Both the position numbers and the translations under genes were made by a program. A stretch of DNA of 64,000 nucleotides from JBBPYC01 sp965218765. GTDB taxonomy: Bacteria > Pseudomonadota > Gammaproteobacteria > Burkholderiales > Burkholderiaceae_C. The stretch is from positions 434,001 to 498,000 of the forward strand of contig CBDCLU010000002.1 of NCBI GenBank assembly GCA_965218765.1. Reading direction: 5' to 3'. The notes under the pieces are model-generated. The model was not told the origin of the DNA. It was given only the letters and a program-made list of their open reading frames with translations, and did not search any database. Positions 46,591 through 55,811 of the stretch are shown piece by piece. Numbering within the stretch: the first letter of the stretch is position 1; each line of letters begins with the position of its first letter.

Positions 46591-49500
46591 CTAATCATTC
46601 ACCAGCTGGCTCCAGGCCTTGTCCAGCCGCTTCACGCTGACCGGCTGCGGCGTGCGCAATTCCTGCGCGAACAAGCTCACGCGCAGCTCTTCGAGCAGCC
46701 AACGAAATTCCTGCAGCTGCGCATCAGCCGCGCCGCGCCGTTCGCTCACCAGCCGCCAGTAGCGCTGCTCGACGGGCCGCAACTCGGCAAGCCGCGCGGC
46801 ATCACGCGCCGGATCGCCGCGCAGCTTGTCGAGCCGCAAGGTGATGCCTTTCAAATAACGCGGGTAGTGCTGCAGCGCGCTCCAGCTCGCATCGGTGAGA
46901 AACCGTTTGCCGACCAGCCGCTGCAGTTGCGCTTGCGCATCCTGCGTGGCTTCCGGCGCGGTTCTGGTGTCTTTCAGCTTGCGCGCGGCGGCTGCGAATT
47001 CGGCGAGGATGGTCGCGGCCAGCCGTGCGACTTCATTCGCAATCAGCGTCAGCCGCGCCCTGCCCTCGTCGAGCCGCCGCTTGAACGCCGCCTCATCGGT
47101 CGGCAGCGGCTCCTGCAAAAAAGCCCGATCCAGTGCCACTTCGATGATCTGAGCGCGCAACTCCTCGAACGTGCCGCCGCCTGCCACCTGCATATAGGCC
47201 ACCGCCATCTTCTGCAGCTCCGGAATGTTCTTCTCCAGATACTTGAGCGCATCCTTCAGCTGCAGCGCGAACAGACGGCGCAGGCCCGCACGGTGTTTTG
47301 CGGCAGCGATGTCGGGCTCATCGAACACCTCGATGCGCACCTGATCGCCCACATCGATCAGTGCGGGAAAACCGATCATGCTGTGCTTGCCCTGGCCGAC
47401 TTCCATCAGCTCGGGCAGGCTGCCGAATGCCCAGGTGGTGTAGCTCGCTGCAGGCCGGGCTGCGGTGGTCGCTATCTCTTTAGTAGCTGGAGGTGCAGAT
47501 GTAGCCTGCGCCCCGGGCACTTTCTGTTCCAAAGTGGCGACCGCACCCGTGGTTTTCGCCACCTGCAGGCCCGCCAGCGCCTGGAATGCGCCACGGGCTT
47601 GCGTGCCCCACTGGCTTTTCAGCGCGGCGAGGTTGCGGCCGGTGTCCAGCTGGCGCCCGTGCTCGTCGGTCACGCGGAAGTTCATGAACAGATGCGCGGG
47701 CAGCGACTCGAGCTTGAAGTCGTGGCGCTTCAGGTCCAGGCCGGTCGCGTCGCGCACTTCCCTGAGCAGCGCATCGGTCAAGGTGCCGTGGGCCCAGCGC
47801 TCGGGCGCGGTCAGGATTTCCGCAAGCCGTCCCGCACTGTCGGGCAGCGGCACGAAGCGTGAACGCGGGCGCTGCGGCAGGCTTTTGAGCAGCGCCTGGA
47901 TCTTGTCTTTGAGCATGCCGGGCACCAGCCATTCGGTGCGCTCGACGCTGGCCTGATTCAGCACGAACAGCGGCACCGTCACGGTGAGGCCGTCCTTCGG
48001 ATCGCCGGGCTCGTGCAGGTAGCTCGCGGCGCAATCGACCCCGCCCAGCCGCACCATGCGCGGAAAGGCCTCGGTCGTGATGCCGGCCGCTTCATGCCGC
48101 ATCAGTTCGTCGCGCGTCAGGGTCAGCAGGCCTTGCTGCTGCCGGCTCGCGGCGCGCCACCAGACTTCCAATGTGTGGCCGCTGGCGACATCGGGCGGCA
48201 GCTGGCTGTCGTAGAACGCATAGATCAGCTCGTCATCGACCAGCACGTCCTGCCGGCGCGACTTGTGCTCGAGCTCCTGCACCTGAGAGACCAGCTTGCG
48301 GTTCGCGGCCAGAAACGGCAGGTCGCTGTCCCACTGGCCGGCGACCAGCGCCTCGCGGATGAAGAGCTCGCGTGCGCCGGCCGGGTCGATGCGCGCGTAG
48401 TTGACGCGGCGTCCGTGGTAGATGACCAGCCCGTAGAGCGTGGCGCGTTCCAGCGCGACGACTTCGCCCGCCTTCTTCTCCCAGTGCGGCTCCAGCAACT
48501 GTTTTTTCAGCAAATGGCCCGCGACCTGCTCGATCCATTGCGGCTCGACGTTCGCGATGCCACGGCCGAACAGCCGCGTGGTCTCGACCAGTTCGGCGCA
48601 GGCGATCCAGCGGCCCGGTTTCCTGGCCAGATGCGCACCCGGGTGGCGATAAAACCTGATGCCGCGCGCGCCCAGATAGATGTCCTCCTCGTCCGCCTTG
48701 CAGCCGACGTTGCCGAGCAGGCCGGACAGCATCGACAGATGCACCTGCTCATAGCTCGCGGGCCGATCGTTCTGCGCCCACTTGTGCTCGGCCACCACGG
48801 TGGCCAGCTGCGAATGGATGTCGCGCCACTCGCGCACGCGGCGAACATTCACGAAGTTCTGGCGCAGCAGTTGTTCGTACTGGCGGTTCGACAGCTTGTG
48901 CGCGGGCGGCTGGGCGGCAGGCAGCGGCTCGACGGCAGCGGCGCGCATCGAGCGCTGCGCGATCGGCAGCACCGCTGCGCTCGCGCGCTTCGGTCCGGCT
49001 TGCGCGGCCTGCATCTCGCGCCGGCTGGTCGGCGCGTGGCCGCCGCGCGCATCGGCCAGCCACTTCCAGAGCTTCAGATAGCCGCTGAATTCGCTTTTCT
49101 CGTCATCGAACTTGGCGTGCGCCTGATCGGCCTGCGCCTGCAGCTCCAGCGGCCGATCCCGCACATCCTGAACGCTCATCGCGCTGGCGATCACGAGCAC
49201 CTCATCGAGCGACCGCCGGTCGCGCGCTTCGAGGATCATGCGTCCGACCCGTGGATCGAGCGGCAGCCGGCTCAGCTCGCGCCCGACCGGTGTGAGTTCG
49301 TTCGCGTCATCGACTGCGCCGAGCTCGGCCAGCAGCTGATAGCCGTCGGCGATCGCGCGTCGCTGCGGCGGTTCGATGAACGGAAATTCGTCGACCGCGC
49401 TCAAGTGCAGCGACTTCATGCGCAGGATCACGCCGGCCAGCGAGCTGCGCAGGATCTCCGGATCGGTGAAGCGCGGACGCGCGTTGAAATCCGCCTCGTC

Positions 49501-50622
49501 GTAGAGCCGGATGCAGATGCCGTTGGCCACACGCCCGCAGCGGCCGGCGCGTTGATTCGCCGCTGCCTGGCTGATCGGCTCGACCAGCAGCTGCTCGACC
49601 TTGCTTCTGAAACTGTAGCGCTTGACCCTCGCGGTGCCTGCGTCGATCACGTATCTGATGCCTGGGACCGTGAGCGACGTCTCGGCCACGTTGGTGGCCA
49701 GCACGATGCGCCGTCCGCTGTGCGCGTCGAAGATGCGCTCCTGCTCGGCCTGCGACAGCCGCGAGAACAGCGGCAGCACTTCCGCATTGCGCAAGGTCGG
49801 CTGGTGGGTCAGGTGCCGGCGCAGGTGGTCCGCAGCCTCGCGAATCTCGCGCTCGCCGGGCAGGAACACGAGGATGTCGCCGGCTTGCCGCGGATCGCGC
49901 CAGAGCTCTTCGACGCCGTCGGCGATCGCATCGTTCAGGCCGTACTCGCGGCTGTCCTCGAACGGCCGCCAGCGTTGCTCGACCGGGTACATCCGGCCCG
50001 ACACCATGATGACCGGCGCCGGGCCGCGGGCCGACGCGAAATGCTCGGCGAACCGATCGGCGTCGATCGTGGCGGACGTCACGATGATTTTCAGGTCCGG
50101 CCGGCGCGGCAGGATCTCGCGCAGATAGCCGAGCAGGAAGTCGATGTTGAGGCTGCGCTCGTGCGCCTCATCGATGATCAGCGTGTCGTAGGCCTTGAGC
50201 AGCGGATCGGTCTGCGTCTCGGCCAGCAGGATGCCGTCGGTCATCAGCTTGACGGAGGCACCCGGCGACAGCCGGTCCTGAAAGCGCACCTTGTAGCCGA
50301 CCACCTCGCCGAGCGGTGTCTTGAGTTCCTCGGCGATGCGCTTGGCGACCGAACTGGCTGCAATCCGGCGCGGCTGCGTGTGGCCGATCAGCCGGCCTTT
50401 TTCGCCGGGCCGCACGCTCAGCCTGCCGCGGCCCATGGCCAGCGCGATCTTCGGCAACTGCGTGGTTTTGCCGGAGCCGGTTTCACCGCAGACGATGACG
50501 ACCTGATGGGCCGCAACAGCCGCCGCGATTTCGTCGCGGCGGGCGGAGACTGGCAGAAATTCGGGAAACTCGATTTGGAGGCGCGGCGGTGCGCGTTGCG
50601 GGTCGGTAATCGATGGATTCAT
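46591..50622 (-). CDS. hrpA: ATP-dependent RNA helicase HrpA
   Basis: A 1343-residue DEAH-box helicase. Motif I is GETGSGKTTQLPK near residue 46, motif II is LIIDEAHERSLNIDF, motif III is VTSATIDADRF, and motif VI is QRAGRCGRVANGICIRLY. HA2 and OB-fold regions follow, then the long C-terminal DUF3418 part that sets HrpA apart from HrpB. E. coli HrpA has about 1300 residues. Near residue 1050 a low-complexity linker (PPATKEIATTAARPA) is encoded by a small hairpin repeat at 47471-47487. HrpA acts on mRNA and on stalled ribosomes in other bacteria. Confidence 0.95.
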   Translation of the reverse strand: MNPSITDPQRAPPRLQIEFPEFLPVSARRDEIAAAVAAHQVVIVCGETGSGKTTQLPKIALAMGRGRLSVRPGEKGRLIGHTQPRRIAASSVAKRIAEELKTPLGEVVGYKVRFQDRLSPGASVKLMTDGILLAETQTDPLLKAYDTLIIDEAHERSLNIDFLLGYLREILPRRPDLKIIVTSATIDADRFAEHFASARGPAPVIMVSGRMYPVEQRWRPFEDSREYGLNDAIADGVEELWRDPRQAGDILVFLPGEREIREAADHLRRHLTHQPTLRNAEVLPLFSRLSQAEQERIFDAHSGRRIVLATNVAETSLTVPGIRYVIDAGTARVKRYSFRSKVEQLLVEPISQAAANQRAGRCGRVANGICIRLYDEADFNARPRFTDPEILRSSLAGVILRMKSLHLSAVDEFPFIEPPQRRAIADGYQLLAELGAVDDANELTPVGRELSRLPLDPRVGRMILEARDRRSLDEVLVIASAMSVQDVRDRPLELQAQADQAHAKFDDEKSEFSGYLKLWKWLADARGGHAPTSRREMQAAQAGPKRASAAVLPIAQRSMRAAAVEPLPAAQPPAHKLSNRQYEQLLRQNFVNVRRVREWRDIHSQLATVVAEHKWAQNDRPASYEQVHLSMLSGLLGNVGCKADEEDIYLGARGIRFYRHPGAHLARKPGRWIACAELVETTRLFGRGIANVEPQWIEQVAGHLLKKQLLEPHWEKKAGEVVALERATLYGLVIYHGRRVNYARIDPAGARELFIREALVAGQWDSDLPFLAANRKLVSQVQELEHKSRRQDVLVDDELIYAFYDSQLPPDVASGHTLEVWWRAASRQQQGLLTLTRDELMRHEAAGITTEAFPRMVRLGGVDCAASYLHEPGDPKDGLTVTVPLFVLNQASVERTEWLVPGMLKDKIQALLKSLPQRPRSRFVPLPDSAGRLAEILTAPERWAHGTLTDALLREVRDATGLDLKRHDFKLESLPAHLFMNFRVTDEHGRQLDTGRNLAALKSQWGTQARGAFQALAGLQVAKTTGAVATLEQKVPGAQATSAPPATKEIATTAARPAASYTTWAFGSLPELMEVGQGKHSMIGFPALIDVGDQVRIEVFDEPDIAAAKHRAGLRRLFALQLKDALKYLEKNIPELQKMAVAYMQVAGGGTFEELRAQIIEVALDRAFLQEPLPTDEAAFKRRLDEGRARLTLIANEVARLAATILAEFAAAARKLKDTRTAPEATQDAQAQLQRLVGKRFLTDASWSALQHYPRYLKGITLRLDKLRGDPARDAARLAELRPVEQRYWRLVSERRGAADAQLQEFRWLLEELRVSLFAQELRTPQPVSVKRLDKAWSQLVND
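47471..47487. repeat. Small GCTAT...GTAGC hairpin repeat inside hrpA
   Basis: GCTATCTCTTTAGTAGC, followed by GTAGCCTGCGCC 23 bases on, resembles the elements at 23283 and 38236. It encodes part of a low-complexity linker in HrpA and keeps the frame open. Confidence 0.4.
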
Positions 50623-50646
50623 GAAGGGCCATTATCGCACTTCACA

Positions 50647-50673
50647 GATTTACGTGCTACACTGATTTACGTG
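50647..50673. promoter_or_regulatory. Direct repeats, operator candidate of the toxin-antitoxin genes
   Basis: GATTTACGTG occurs twice (50647-50656 and 50664-50673), 17 bp apart, with TACACT, a possible -10 box, between. The second copy ends 20 bp before the antitoxin ATG. VapB-type antitoxins usually bind repeats at this place to repress their own operon. It also lies 24 bp before the divergent hrpA start. Confidence 0.5.
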
Positions 50674-50693
50674 TATCCAACTCCGATTCGGCT

Positions 50694-50933
50694 ATGACTA
50701 ATCTGACCATTGCGATCGATGAAGGCGTAGTGCGCAAGGCGCGCATCCGGGCTATTAGTGAAGGCACGTCCGTCAGTGCGCGGGTGCGTGAATTTTTGGC
50801 TGACTATGCGCAGGAAAACGATCGGCAGCAAGCAGCCGCGCAGGCGTTCATCGCGGCGGCGCGCCGCAGCAAGGCGAACAGTGAAGGCGTGCAATGGTCA
50901 CGCGAAGACGCGCATGACCGCCCCTACCGATGA
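50694..50933 (+). CDS. VapB-like antitoxin
   Basis: A 79-residue protein. The N-terminal half (LTIAIDEGVVRKARIRAISE then GTSVSARVREFLADYA) reads as a ribbon-helix-helix DNA-binding domain. The C-terminal half (QFIA-type basic stretch to QWSREDAHDRPYR) is the expected toxin-binding tail. Its stop overlaps the start of the PIN-domain gene (ATGA), the usual antitoxin-toxin arrangement. The base composition is slightly more AT-rich at the promoter than the surroundings. The exact VapB subtype is not assigned. Confidence 0.8.
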   Translation: MTNLTIAIDEGVVRKARIRAISEGTSVSARVREFLADYAQENDRQQAAAQAFIAAARRSKANSEGVQWSREDAHDRPYR

Positions 50934-51349
50934 CGACCTTCTTTGACACCAACGTGCTGGTCTACGCAGTCGATGCAGGCGACCCGGCACGGCAGGAAAT
51001 CGCGATCGATCGTTTTGCCCGTGCCATCAAGGACGACACGGTGGTGCTGTCTACGCAGGTGCTGCAGGAGTTCTACAACATCACCACGCGCAAACTCAAA
51101 CCACCCTTGAGCGCGCGCGAGGCCGCAAGCCAGGTCAGCCACCTGTGCAACTTCGACGTAGCAAATGCGACCAGCGACAGCATCATGGCCGCCACGCTGC
51201 TGCAGCAAAAGCACCAGTTGCACTGGTGGGATGCGCTGATCCTGGAAGCGGCGTTGCGGGTCAATGCAGACATTCTGGTGTCGCAGGACGGCCAGCACGG
51301 CCAGCGCTTTGGCAGATTGGTGATGGAAAACCCTTTTTTGCAGGACTGA
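50930..51349 (+). CDS. VapC-like PIN-domain toxin
   Basis: A 139-residue PIN-domain ribonuclease. The acidic active-site set is visible as Asp6 in TTFFDTNVLVYAVDA, Glu47 in LQEFYNITT, and Asp in HWWDALILEAAL and LVSQD near the C-terminus. VapC toxins cut tRNA or rRNA and are held in check by VapB. It overlaps the antitoxin by four bases and ends 23 bp before argA, so read-through into argA is possible. Confidence 0.88.
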   Translation: MTTFFDTNVLVYAVDAGDPARQEIAIDRFARAIKDDTVVLSTQVLQEFYNITTRKLKPPLSAREAASQVSHLCNFDVANATSDSIMAATLLQQKHQLHWWDALILEAALRVNADILVSQDGQHGQRFGRLVMENPFLQD

Positions 51350-51372
51350 CGCAGGGTCGTCGGTCAATTCAC

Positions 51373-52725
51373 ATGTCCGCCGTCTTCAACTTCACGTTCG
51401 TGCCCTGGTTCCGTTCGGTCGCGCCCTACATCCACATGCATCGGGGCAAGACGTTCGTGATCGGCCTCGCGGGCGAGGCGATCGCAGCCGGCAAGCTGCC
51501 GAGCATCGCGCAGGACCTTGCGCTGATCCAGAGCATGGGCGTGAAGATCGTGCTCGTGCACGGCTTTCGGCCGCAGGTCAGTGAGCAGCTCGCGGCCAAG
51601 GGCCACGCCGCAAAGTTTTCACACGGCATCCGCATCACCGATGAAGTCGCGCTCGACTGCGCGCAGGAAGCAGCCGGCCAGTTGCGCTACGAGATCGAAG
51701 CCGCGTTCAGCCAGGGCCTGCCGAATACGCCGATGGCCGGCGCCACGGTGCGTGTGATCTCCGGCAATTTCCTGACCGCGCGGCCGATCGGCATCGTCGA
51801 TGGTGTCGATTTCCGGCATTCGGGGCTGGTGCGCAAGATCGACGTGGCGGGCATCACGCGCACGCTCGACTTCGGCGCGATGGTGCTGCTGTCGCCATTC
51901 GGTTTTTCACCGACCGGCGAGGCGTTCAACCTTGCGATGGAGGAAGTCGCGACATCGGTCGCGGTCGCGCTGCAGGCCGACAAGCTGCTGTTTCTGACCG
52001 AGGTGCCGGGCATCCGGATCGACCCGATGGCACCGGCTGCGGACGACAACCCGGTCGACACCGAGTTGAGCCTGGCCGACGCGCAGAAACTGTTGTCGCA
52101 ATGGCCCAAGCCGCAGCAGCCGACCGATCCCGCGTTCTACCTGCAGCATTGCGTGACAGCCTGCATCGGCGGCGTGGACCGCAGCCACATCGTGCCGTTC
52201 GCGCTGGATGGTTCGCTGCTGCTCGAGGTCTATGTGCACGACGGCATCGGCACCATGGTGGTCGATGAAAAGCTCGAGAGCCTGCGCGAAGCGACCGCCG
52301 ATGACGTGGCCGGCATCCTCGCGCTGATCGAACCGTTCGAGCGCGACGGCACGCTCGTCAAGCGCGAGCGCACCGCGATCGAGCGTGACGCCGATCACTA
52401 CACGTTGATCGAGCACGACGGCGTGATCTTCGCGTGTGCAGCGCTCTATCCATATCCGGAGGCCCGCACCGGCGAACTCGCGGCGCTGACCGTGTCGCCG
52501 GAAGCCCAAGGTCAGGGCGATGGTGAAAAAGTGCTCAGGCGCATCGAACAGCGCGCACGCGCCATGGGCCTAGCCAGCATTTTCGTGCTGACCACGCGCA
52601 CCATGCACTGGTTCATCAAGCGTGGCTTCGAGCTGGTGGACCCGGACTGGCTGCCCGATGCCCGCAAGCGCAAATACAACTGGAGCCGCGCCAGCCGCGT
52701 GCTGGTCAAGCGATTGCTGCCGTAG
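51373..52725 (+). CDS. argA: N-acetylglutamate synthase
   Basis: A 450-residue bifunctional-looking ArgA of the classical type: an amino acid kinase domain (residues about 20-290) followed by a GNAT acetyltransferase domain (about 300-450). Signatures are FVIGLAGEAIAAGKLPSIAQ, VKIVLVHGFRPQV, LSPFGFSPTGEAFNL in the first part and LTVSPEAQGQGDGEKVLRRI in the second. It catalyses the first step of arginine synthesis and is normally inhibited by arginine through the kinase-like domain. The frame is open from 51145, but the ATG at 51373 gives the family length. Confidence 0.94.
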   Translation: MSAVFNFTFVPWFRSVAPYIHMHRGKTFVIGLAGEAIAAGKLPSIAQDLALIQSMGVKIVLVHGFRPQVSEQLAAKGHAAKFSHGIRITDEVALDCAQEAAGQLRYEIEAAFSQGLPNTPMAGATVRVISGNFLTARPIGIVDGVDFRHSGLVRKIDVAGITRTLDFGAMVLLSPFGFSPTGEAFNLAMEEVATSVAVALQADKLLFLTEVPGIRIDPMAPAADDNPVDTELSLADAQKLLSQWPKPQQPTDPAFYLQHCVTACIGGVDRSHIVPFALDGSLLLEVYVHDGIGTMVVDEKLESLREATADDVAGILALIEPFERDGTLVKRERTAIERDADHYTLIEHDGVIFACAALYPYPEARTGELAALTVSPEAQGQGDGEKVLRRIEQRARAMGLASIFVLTTRTMHWFIKRGFELVDPDWLPDARKRKYNWSRASRVLVKRLLP

Positions 52726-52763
52726 CTGTGTGCGGGTTGTCGCAACGGCCGACCTTGTCTGAT

Positions 52764-52779
52764 GTAGGGATCATCCTAC
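52764..52779. promoter_or_regulatory. Inverted repeat upstream of the receiver-domain gene
   Basis: GTAGGGATCATCCTAC has five-base perfect arms around a GATCAT centre. It lies 141 bp before the receiver-only gene and 40 bp after argA. LuxR-type response regulators in related bacteria bind palindromes of the GTAGGA/TCCTAC kind, so the neighbouring NarL/FixJ-type regulator may act here. This is inference. Confidence 0.45.
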
Positions 52780-52904
52780 CGAGGCTCAACACGGGCGCTT
52801 GCAGCGCGACCGGTTGGTTCTCGTTACATTGCAATGCAGCGCTGTCGGCGGCGCAGACCTAGATCCCTCGGATCGACGAATCCTTTCGCGCATGCAGTCG
52901 TTGC

Positions 52905-53327
52905 ATGTGGATGCCGCCGAGAATGCTGTCCGAACGCGTGGCCCTTAGAACCTTCATCATTGAAGACAATCTGGTGATCCGCGAGAACCTCGTCGATGCA
53001 CTTGAGGAGCTCGCTGCGATTTCCGTGGTTGGCTTTGCCGAAACCGAAACCCAGGCGCGCAGCTGGCTGCTCACGAATCCCGCGCTCTGGGATCTGGCGA
53101 TCGTCGACCTGTTCCTGAAAGAAGGCAGCGGCATCGGCGTGCTGCAGGCATGCAAGGCACGCGGGCCCGAGCAGAAGATGGTGGTCCTGAGCAACTACGC
53201 AACGCTGGATGTGCGCAGGCGCTGCGCCCAGCTCGGCGTTGACGCGGTGTTCGACAAATCGAACGAAATCGAGGATCTGGTCGAGTATTGCGTGGCACAA
53301 CGCGAAGCGGTCGAGCGCGCCGCCTGA
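52905..53327 (+). CDS. Receiver-domain protein without output domain
   Basis: A protein of up to 140 residues made of one response regulator receiver domain. The acidic pair is in RTFIIEDNLVIREN (Glu20/Asp21), the phospho-acceptor is Asp68 in LAIVDLFLKEGSG, and VVLSNYATLDVR gives the conserved Ser. No DNA-binding domain follows. Possible starts are the ATGs at 52905, 52911 and 52923; none has a strong ribosome binding site. It ends 16 bp from the end of the NarL-type regulator, tail to tail, and may serve as a phosphate sink or intermediate for the same kinase. Confidence 0.85.
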   Translation: MWMPPRMLSERVALRTFIIEDNLVIRENLVDALEELAAISVVGFAETETQARSWLLTNPALWDLAIVDLFLKEGSGIGVLQACKARGPEQKMVVLSNYATLDVRRRCAQLGVDAVFDKSNEIEDLVEYCVAQREAVERAA

Positions 53328-53343
53328 ACGCAAGCTGTCTTCT

Positions 53344-53976
53344 TCAGTCAATCAACTTGTGCTTGAGCGCGTAGTAGGTCAGATCGCTGTTCGACGCAAG
53401 CCCCATCTTTTCCATCAACCGCGTGCGATAGGTGCTGACGGTCTTGACCGACAGCGACAGCATCGTGGCGATCGCACCGGTCGTCTCACCCTGCGCAAGC
53501 TTGAGGAACACCTGGAACTCGCGCTCCGACAACTGCTCGTGCGGCGCCATCACATCCTTGCGGTTGAGCTGCTGGGCCAGCAGTTCGGCCACACCCGGCG
53601 TGATGTAGCGGCGGCCCAGCGCGATGGTGCGGATCGCCTTCACGATCTCTTCCGGATCGCACTCCTTATTCAGATAGCCGCTTGCACCCTGGCGGATCAG
53701 CGTCATCGCGTAGTGTTCCTCAGGGTAGCCGGACAGCACCAGCACCCCCACATCCGGCGCTTTCGCCCGGATCATGGTGAGCGCATCGATCCCGCTTTGC
53801 CCGGGCATCGACAGGTCCAGCAGCAGCACGTCCATCTCGGTGGTGCGTACCAGGTCGATCGCCTCGCGCCCGCTGGCCGCTTCGCCGACCACCCGCAGAT
53901 CCACCTCATCGCTGAAAAACTGCTTCAAACCGGACCGCACAATTGCATGGTCATCCACAATGCCGATCCTGATCAT
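53344..53976 (-). CDS. NarL/FixJ-family response regulator
   Basis: A 210-residue response regulator. The N-terminal receiver shows RIGIVDDHAIVRSGLKQFF and LLLDLSMPGQSGIDAL, with the phospho-acceptor Asp near residue 54. The C-terminal LuxR-type helix-turn-helix shows LSEREFQVFLKLAQGETTGA and LSVKTVSTYRTRLMEKMGL. It is divergent from the histidine kinase gene across 75 bp, so the two form a two-component pair with a shared promoter region. Confidence 0.92.
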   Translation of the reverse strand: MIRIGIVDDHAIVRSGLKQFFSDEVDLRVVGEAASGREAIDLVRTTEMDVLLLDLSMPGQSGIDALTMIRAKAPDVGVLVLSGYPEEHYAMTLIRQGASGYLNKECDPEEIVKAIRTIALGRRYITPGVAELLAQQLNRKDVMAPHEQLSEREFQVFLKLAQGETTGAIATMLSLSVKTVSTYRTRLMEKMGLASNSDLTYYALKHKLID

Positions 53977-54051
53977 CTGGGCTGCTCCTCGCTGTCAATT
54001 TCCGCTGCTACACGCTAGTTTTACGCCACCTGCAATTATCGACCAACGTCA

Positions 54052-55434
54052 ATGACCTTGAAGCTTCCCGCCGCCTTCACGAGCCGGCTGCCCGCGCTGG
54101 CGCTCATGCTCAGCCTGCTGCTGAGTTTCATTGCAGTGACTGCGGTGGTCGGCTTCAACGAAGTGGGCTACCGCCGTTCGGCCGAAGCGGTCGGGCATGT
54201 CGAGTTGTACGAGCGTTCGCGCATGTCGCTCTACACGTTGCTGCAGTCGATGCTCAGCGCCGAGACCGGCGAGCGCGGGTACCTGCTGTCGCGCGATGCA
54301 CGCTACCTCAATGAGTACCGGCAGGCCACCCAGCGCATCGAGCACGAACTGCCGCATGCGCGCGAGCTGTTCCTGCAGGCGCAGGCTTCCACTGCGGCGT
54401 TCGAGCCGTTGGCCGCGCTGATCGGGGCCAAGCTCGAGGAGATGCAGCGCGCGATCGAGTCACTGCAGCCACCGCCCGGGCCCGACGACGGCGGCAAGCT
54501 GCTGCTGCAGGCCAATGCGGGCAACGGGTTGATGCGGGACATTCGCGATCAGGTCAGCGCGCTGGTTGCGCAAAATTCGGTCGAGATCGACCAGCGCCGC
54601 GGCGACATCATGCGCTCACTGCGCAGCGCGCGCATCGGCATCGCACTGACCAGCCTGGTCGCGTTGCTCGCGTTCTATCACTCGCTGTGGCAGGCGCGGG
54701 CACTGGCAGCGGCGAATCTGCAACGCAAGCAGGAACTCGAACGCGAACGCGATCTGCTCGATCGCCTGGTTCAAAAGCGCACCGCGCGGCTCACCCAGCT
54801 CGCGACCCATCTGCAGAACGTGCGGGAGGACGAACGCGCGCATCTGGCGCGCGAACTGCATGACGAACTCGGCTCGCTGCTGACCGCGGCCAAGCTCGAC
54901 GTGGCGCGGCTGAAGTCCAAGCTGCCGGCCGGCTCGGCCGACCTGAAACTGCGCCTGCAGCACCTGACCGAAACCCTCAACAGCGGCATCGCGCTGAAGC
55001 GCCGGATCATCGAGACGCTTCGGCCCTCATCGCTGAACAACCTCGGGCTGTCCGCGTCGCTCGCGATCCTGACGCGCGAGTTCGCCGAACAGTCGGAACT
55101 GGCCGTGCATTGCGAGATCGAGGAAGTCGCGCTCGACGATACGGCGCAGCTGACCGTGTACCGGCTGGTGCAGGAGTCGCTGACCAACGTCGGCAAGTAT
55201 GCGGAAGCCAGTGCCGTCACGGTACGGCTGAGCACAAGGGGCGATCGGGTCGATGTGCTGGTGCAGGACGACGGTGGCGGCTTCAATCCCGAGCAGACGC
55301 GCGCCGGCGCGCACGGGCTGGAGGGCATGCGCCACCGTGTGGAAGCCGCAGGCGGCGAACTGACGGTCGACTCGCAGCCGGGCAACGGAACTCGGGTGCA
55401 CGCGCGGCTGCCGACCAGCGCGGTGGCGGCCTGA
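54052..55434 (+). CDS. Sensor histidine kinase with CHASE3-type sensor domain
   Basis: A 460-residue NarX/DesK-type kinase. Two membrane helices (about 15-35 and 185-207) flank a periplasmic domain with the CHASE3-like stretch LQSMLSAETGERGYLLSRD. A HisKA_3 dimerisation domain follows, with the phospho-His in ARELHDELGSLLTAAKLDV, then a HATPase with VYRLVQESLTNVGKYAEAS and DDGGGFNPEQTRAGAHGLEG. The signal is not known. The ATG at 54052 is divergent from the response regulator start. Confidence 0.92.
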   Translation: MTLKLPAAFTSRLPALALMLSLLLSFIAVTAVVGFNEVGYRRSAEAVGHVELYERSRMSLYTLLQSMLSAETGERGYLLSRDARYLNEYRQATQRIEHELPHARELFLQAQASTAAFEPLAALIGAKLEEMQRAIESLQPPPGPDDGGKLLLQANAGNGLMRDIRDQVSALVAQNSVEIDQRRGDIMRSLRSARIGIALTSLVALLAFYHSLWQARALAAANLQRKQELERERDLLDRLVQKRTARLTQLATHLQNVREDERAHLARELHDELGSLLTAAKLDVARLKSKLPAGSADLKLRLQHLTETLNSGIALKRRIIETLRPSSLNNLGLSASLAILTREFAEQSELAVHCEIEEVALDDTAQLTVYRLVQESLTNVGKYAEASAVTVRLSTRGDRVDVLVQDDGGGFNPEQTRAGAHGLEGMRHRVEAAGGELTVDSQPGNGTRVHARLPTSAVAA

Positions 55435-55616
55435 CGCAAGCCACAGCCAGCCGACCGGTTACCATCACCGGGCCGATGACGGCTCGGGCCTTGCCTGGAT
55501 GGTTTTCGTTGTGGATCGGGATGCCCGGCTGCAATCTGTGTCAACGCGACTTCGATCAGCTCGGCGACGTTTGTGATCGGCACCGCCATTCAAGACTTCA
55601 CCCATCACCCCACCCC
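55435..55616. other. Gap after the sensor kinase gene
   Basis: An 88-residue frame could start at 55475 and run on into the small gene at 55617, but its first part has no membrane or domain pattern and no ribosome binding site. No terminator is clear. Confidence 0.4.
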
Positions 55617-55736
55617 ATGATTGCTGGCTTCCACGCTGAAATCGTTTGGATCGTGCTCTTCATGAGCGCAGTCACCGGGTGCGGGGCCGTTGCGGTCGGC
55701 TGGTTCAAGCCGGCCGGTCCCTCGATGGAAAAGTAG
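55617..55736 (+). CDS. Possible small membrane protein (39 residues)
   Basis: A 39-residue frame starting at an ATG at 55617. Residues about 8-28 (EIVWIVLFMSAVTGCGAVAV) form one hydrophobic helix, followed by GWFKPAGPSMEK. Single-helix proteins of this kind are often overlooked. It lies between the kinase gene and the DUF883 cluster, on the same strand. I see no clear ribosome binding site, and the composition alone cannot prove coding. Confidence 0.35.
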   Translation: MIAGFHAEIVWIVLFMSAVTGCGAVAVGWFKPAGPSMEK

Positions 55737-55811
55737 CCGGGCGCCTACAGGCCACCGCTGAAGTTCTGACATCATCGGGTGACCCTCATCAACTTGACTG
55801 GAGCATCGAAT

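Noticed and set aside
48013..50697. 894-residue open frame on plus, opposite to hrpA
   Set aside because: Antisense frame kept open by high GC at third positions; it has no domain pattern, while the hrpA frame is clearly real.
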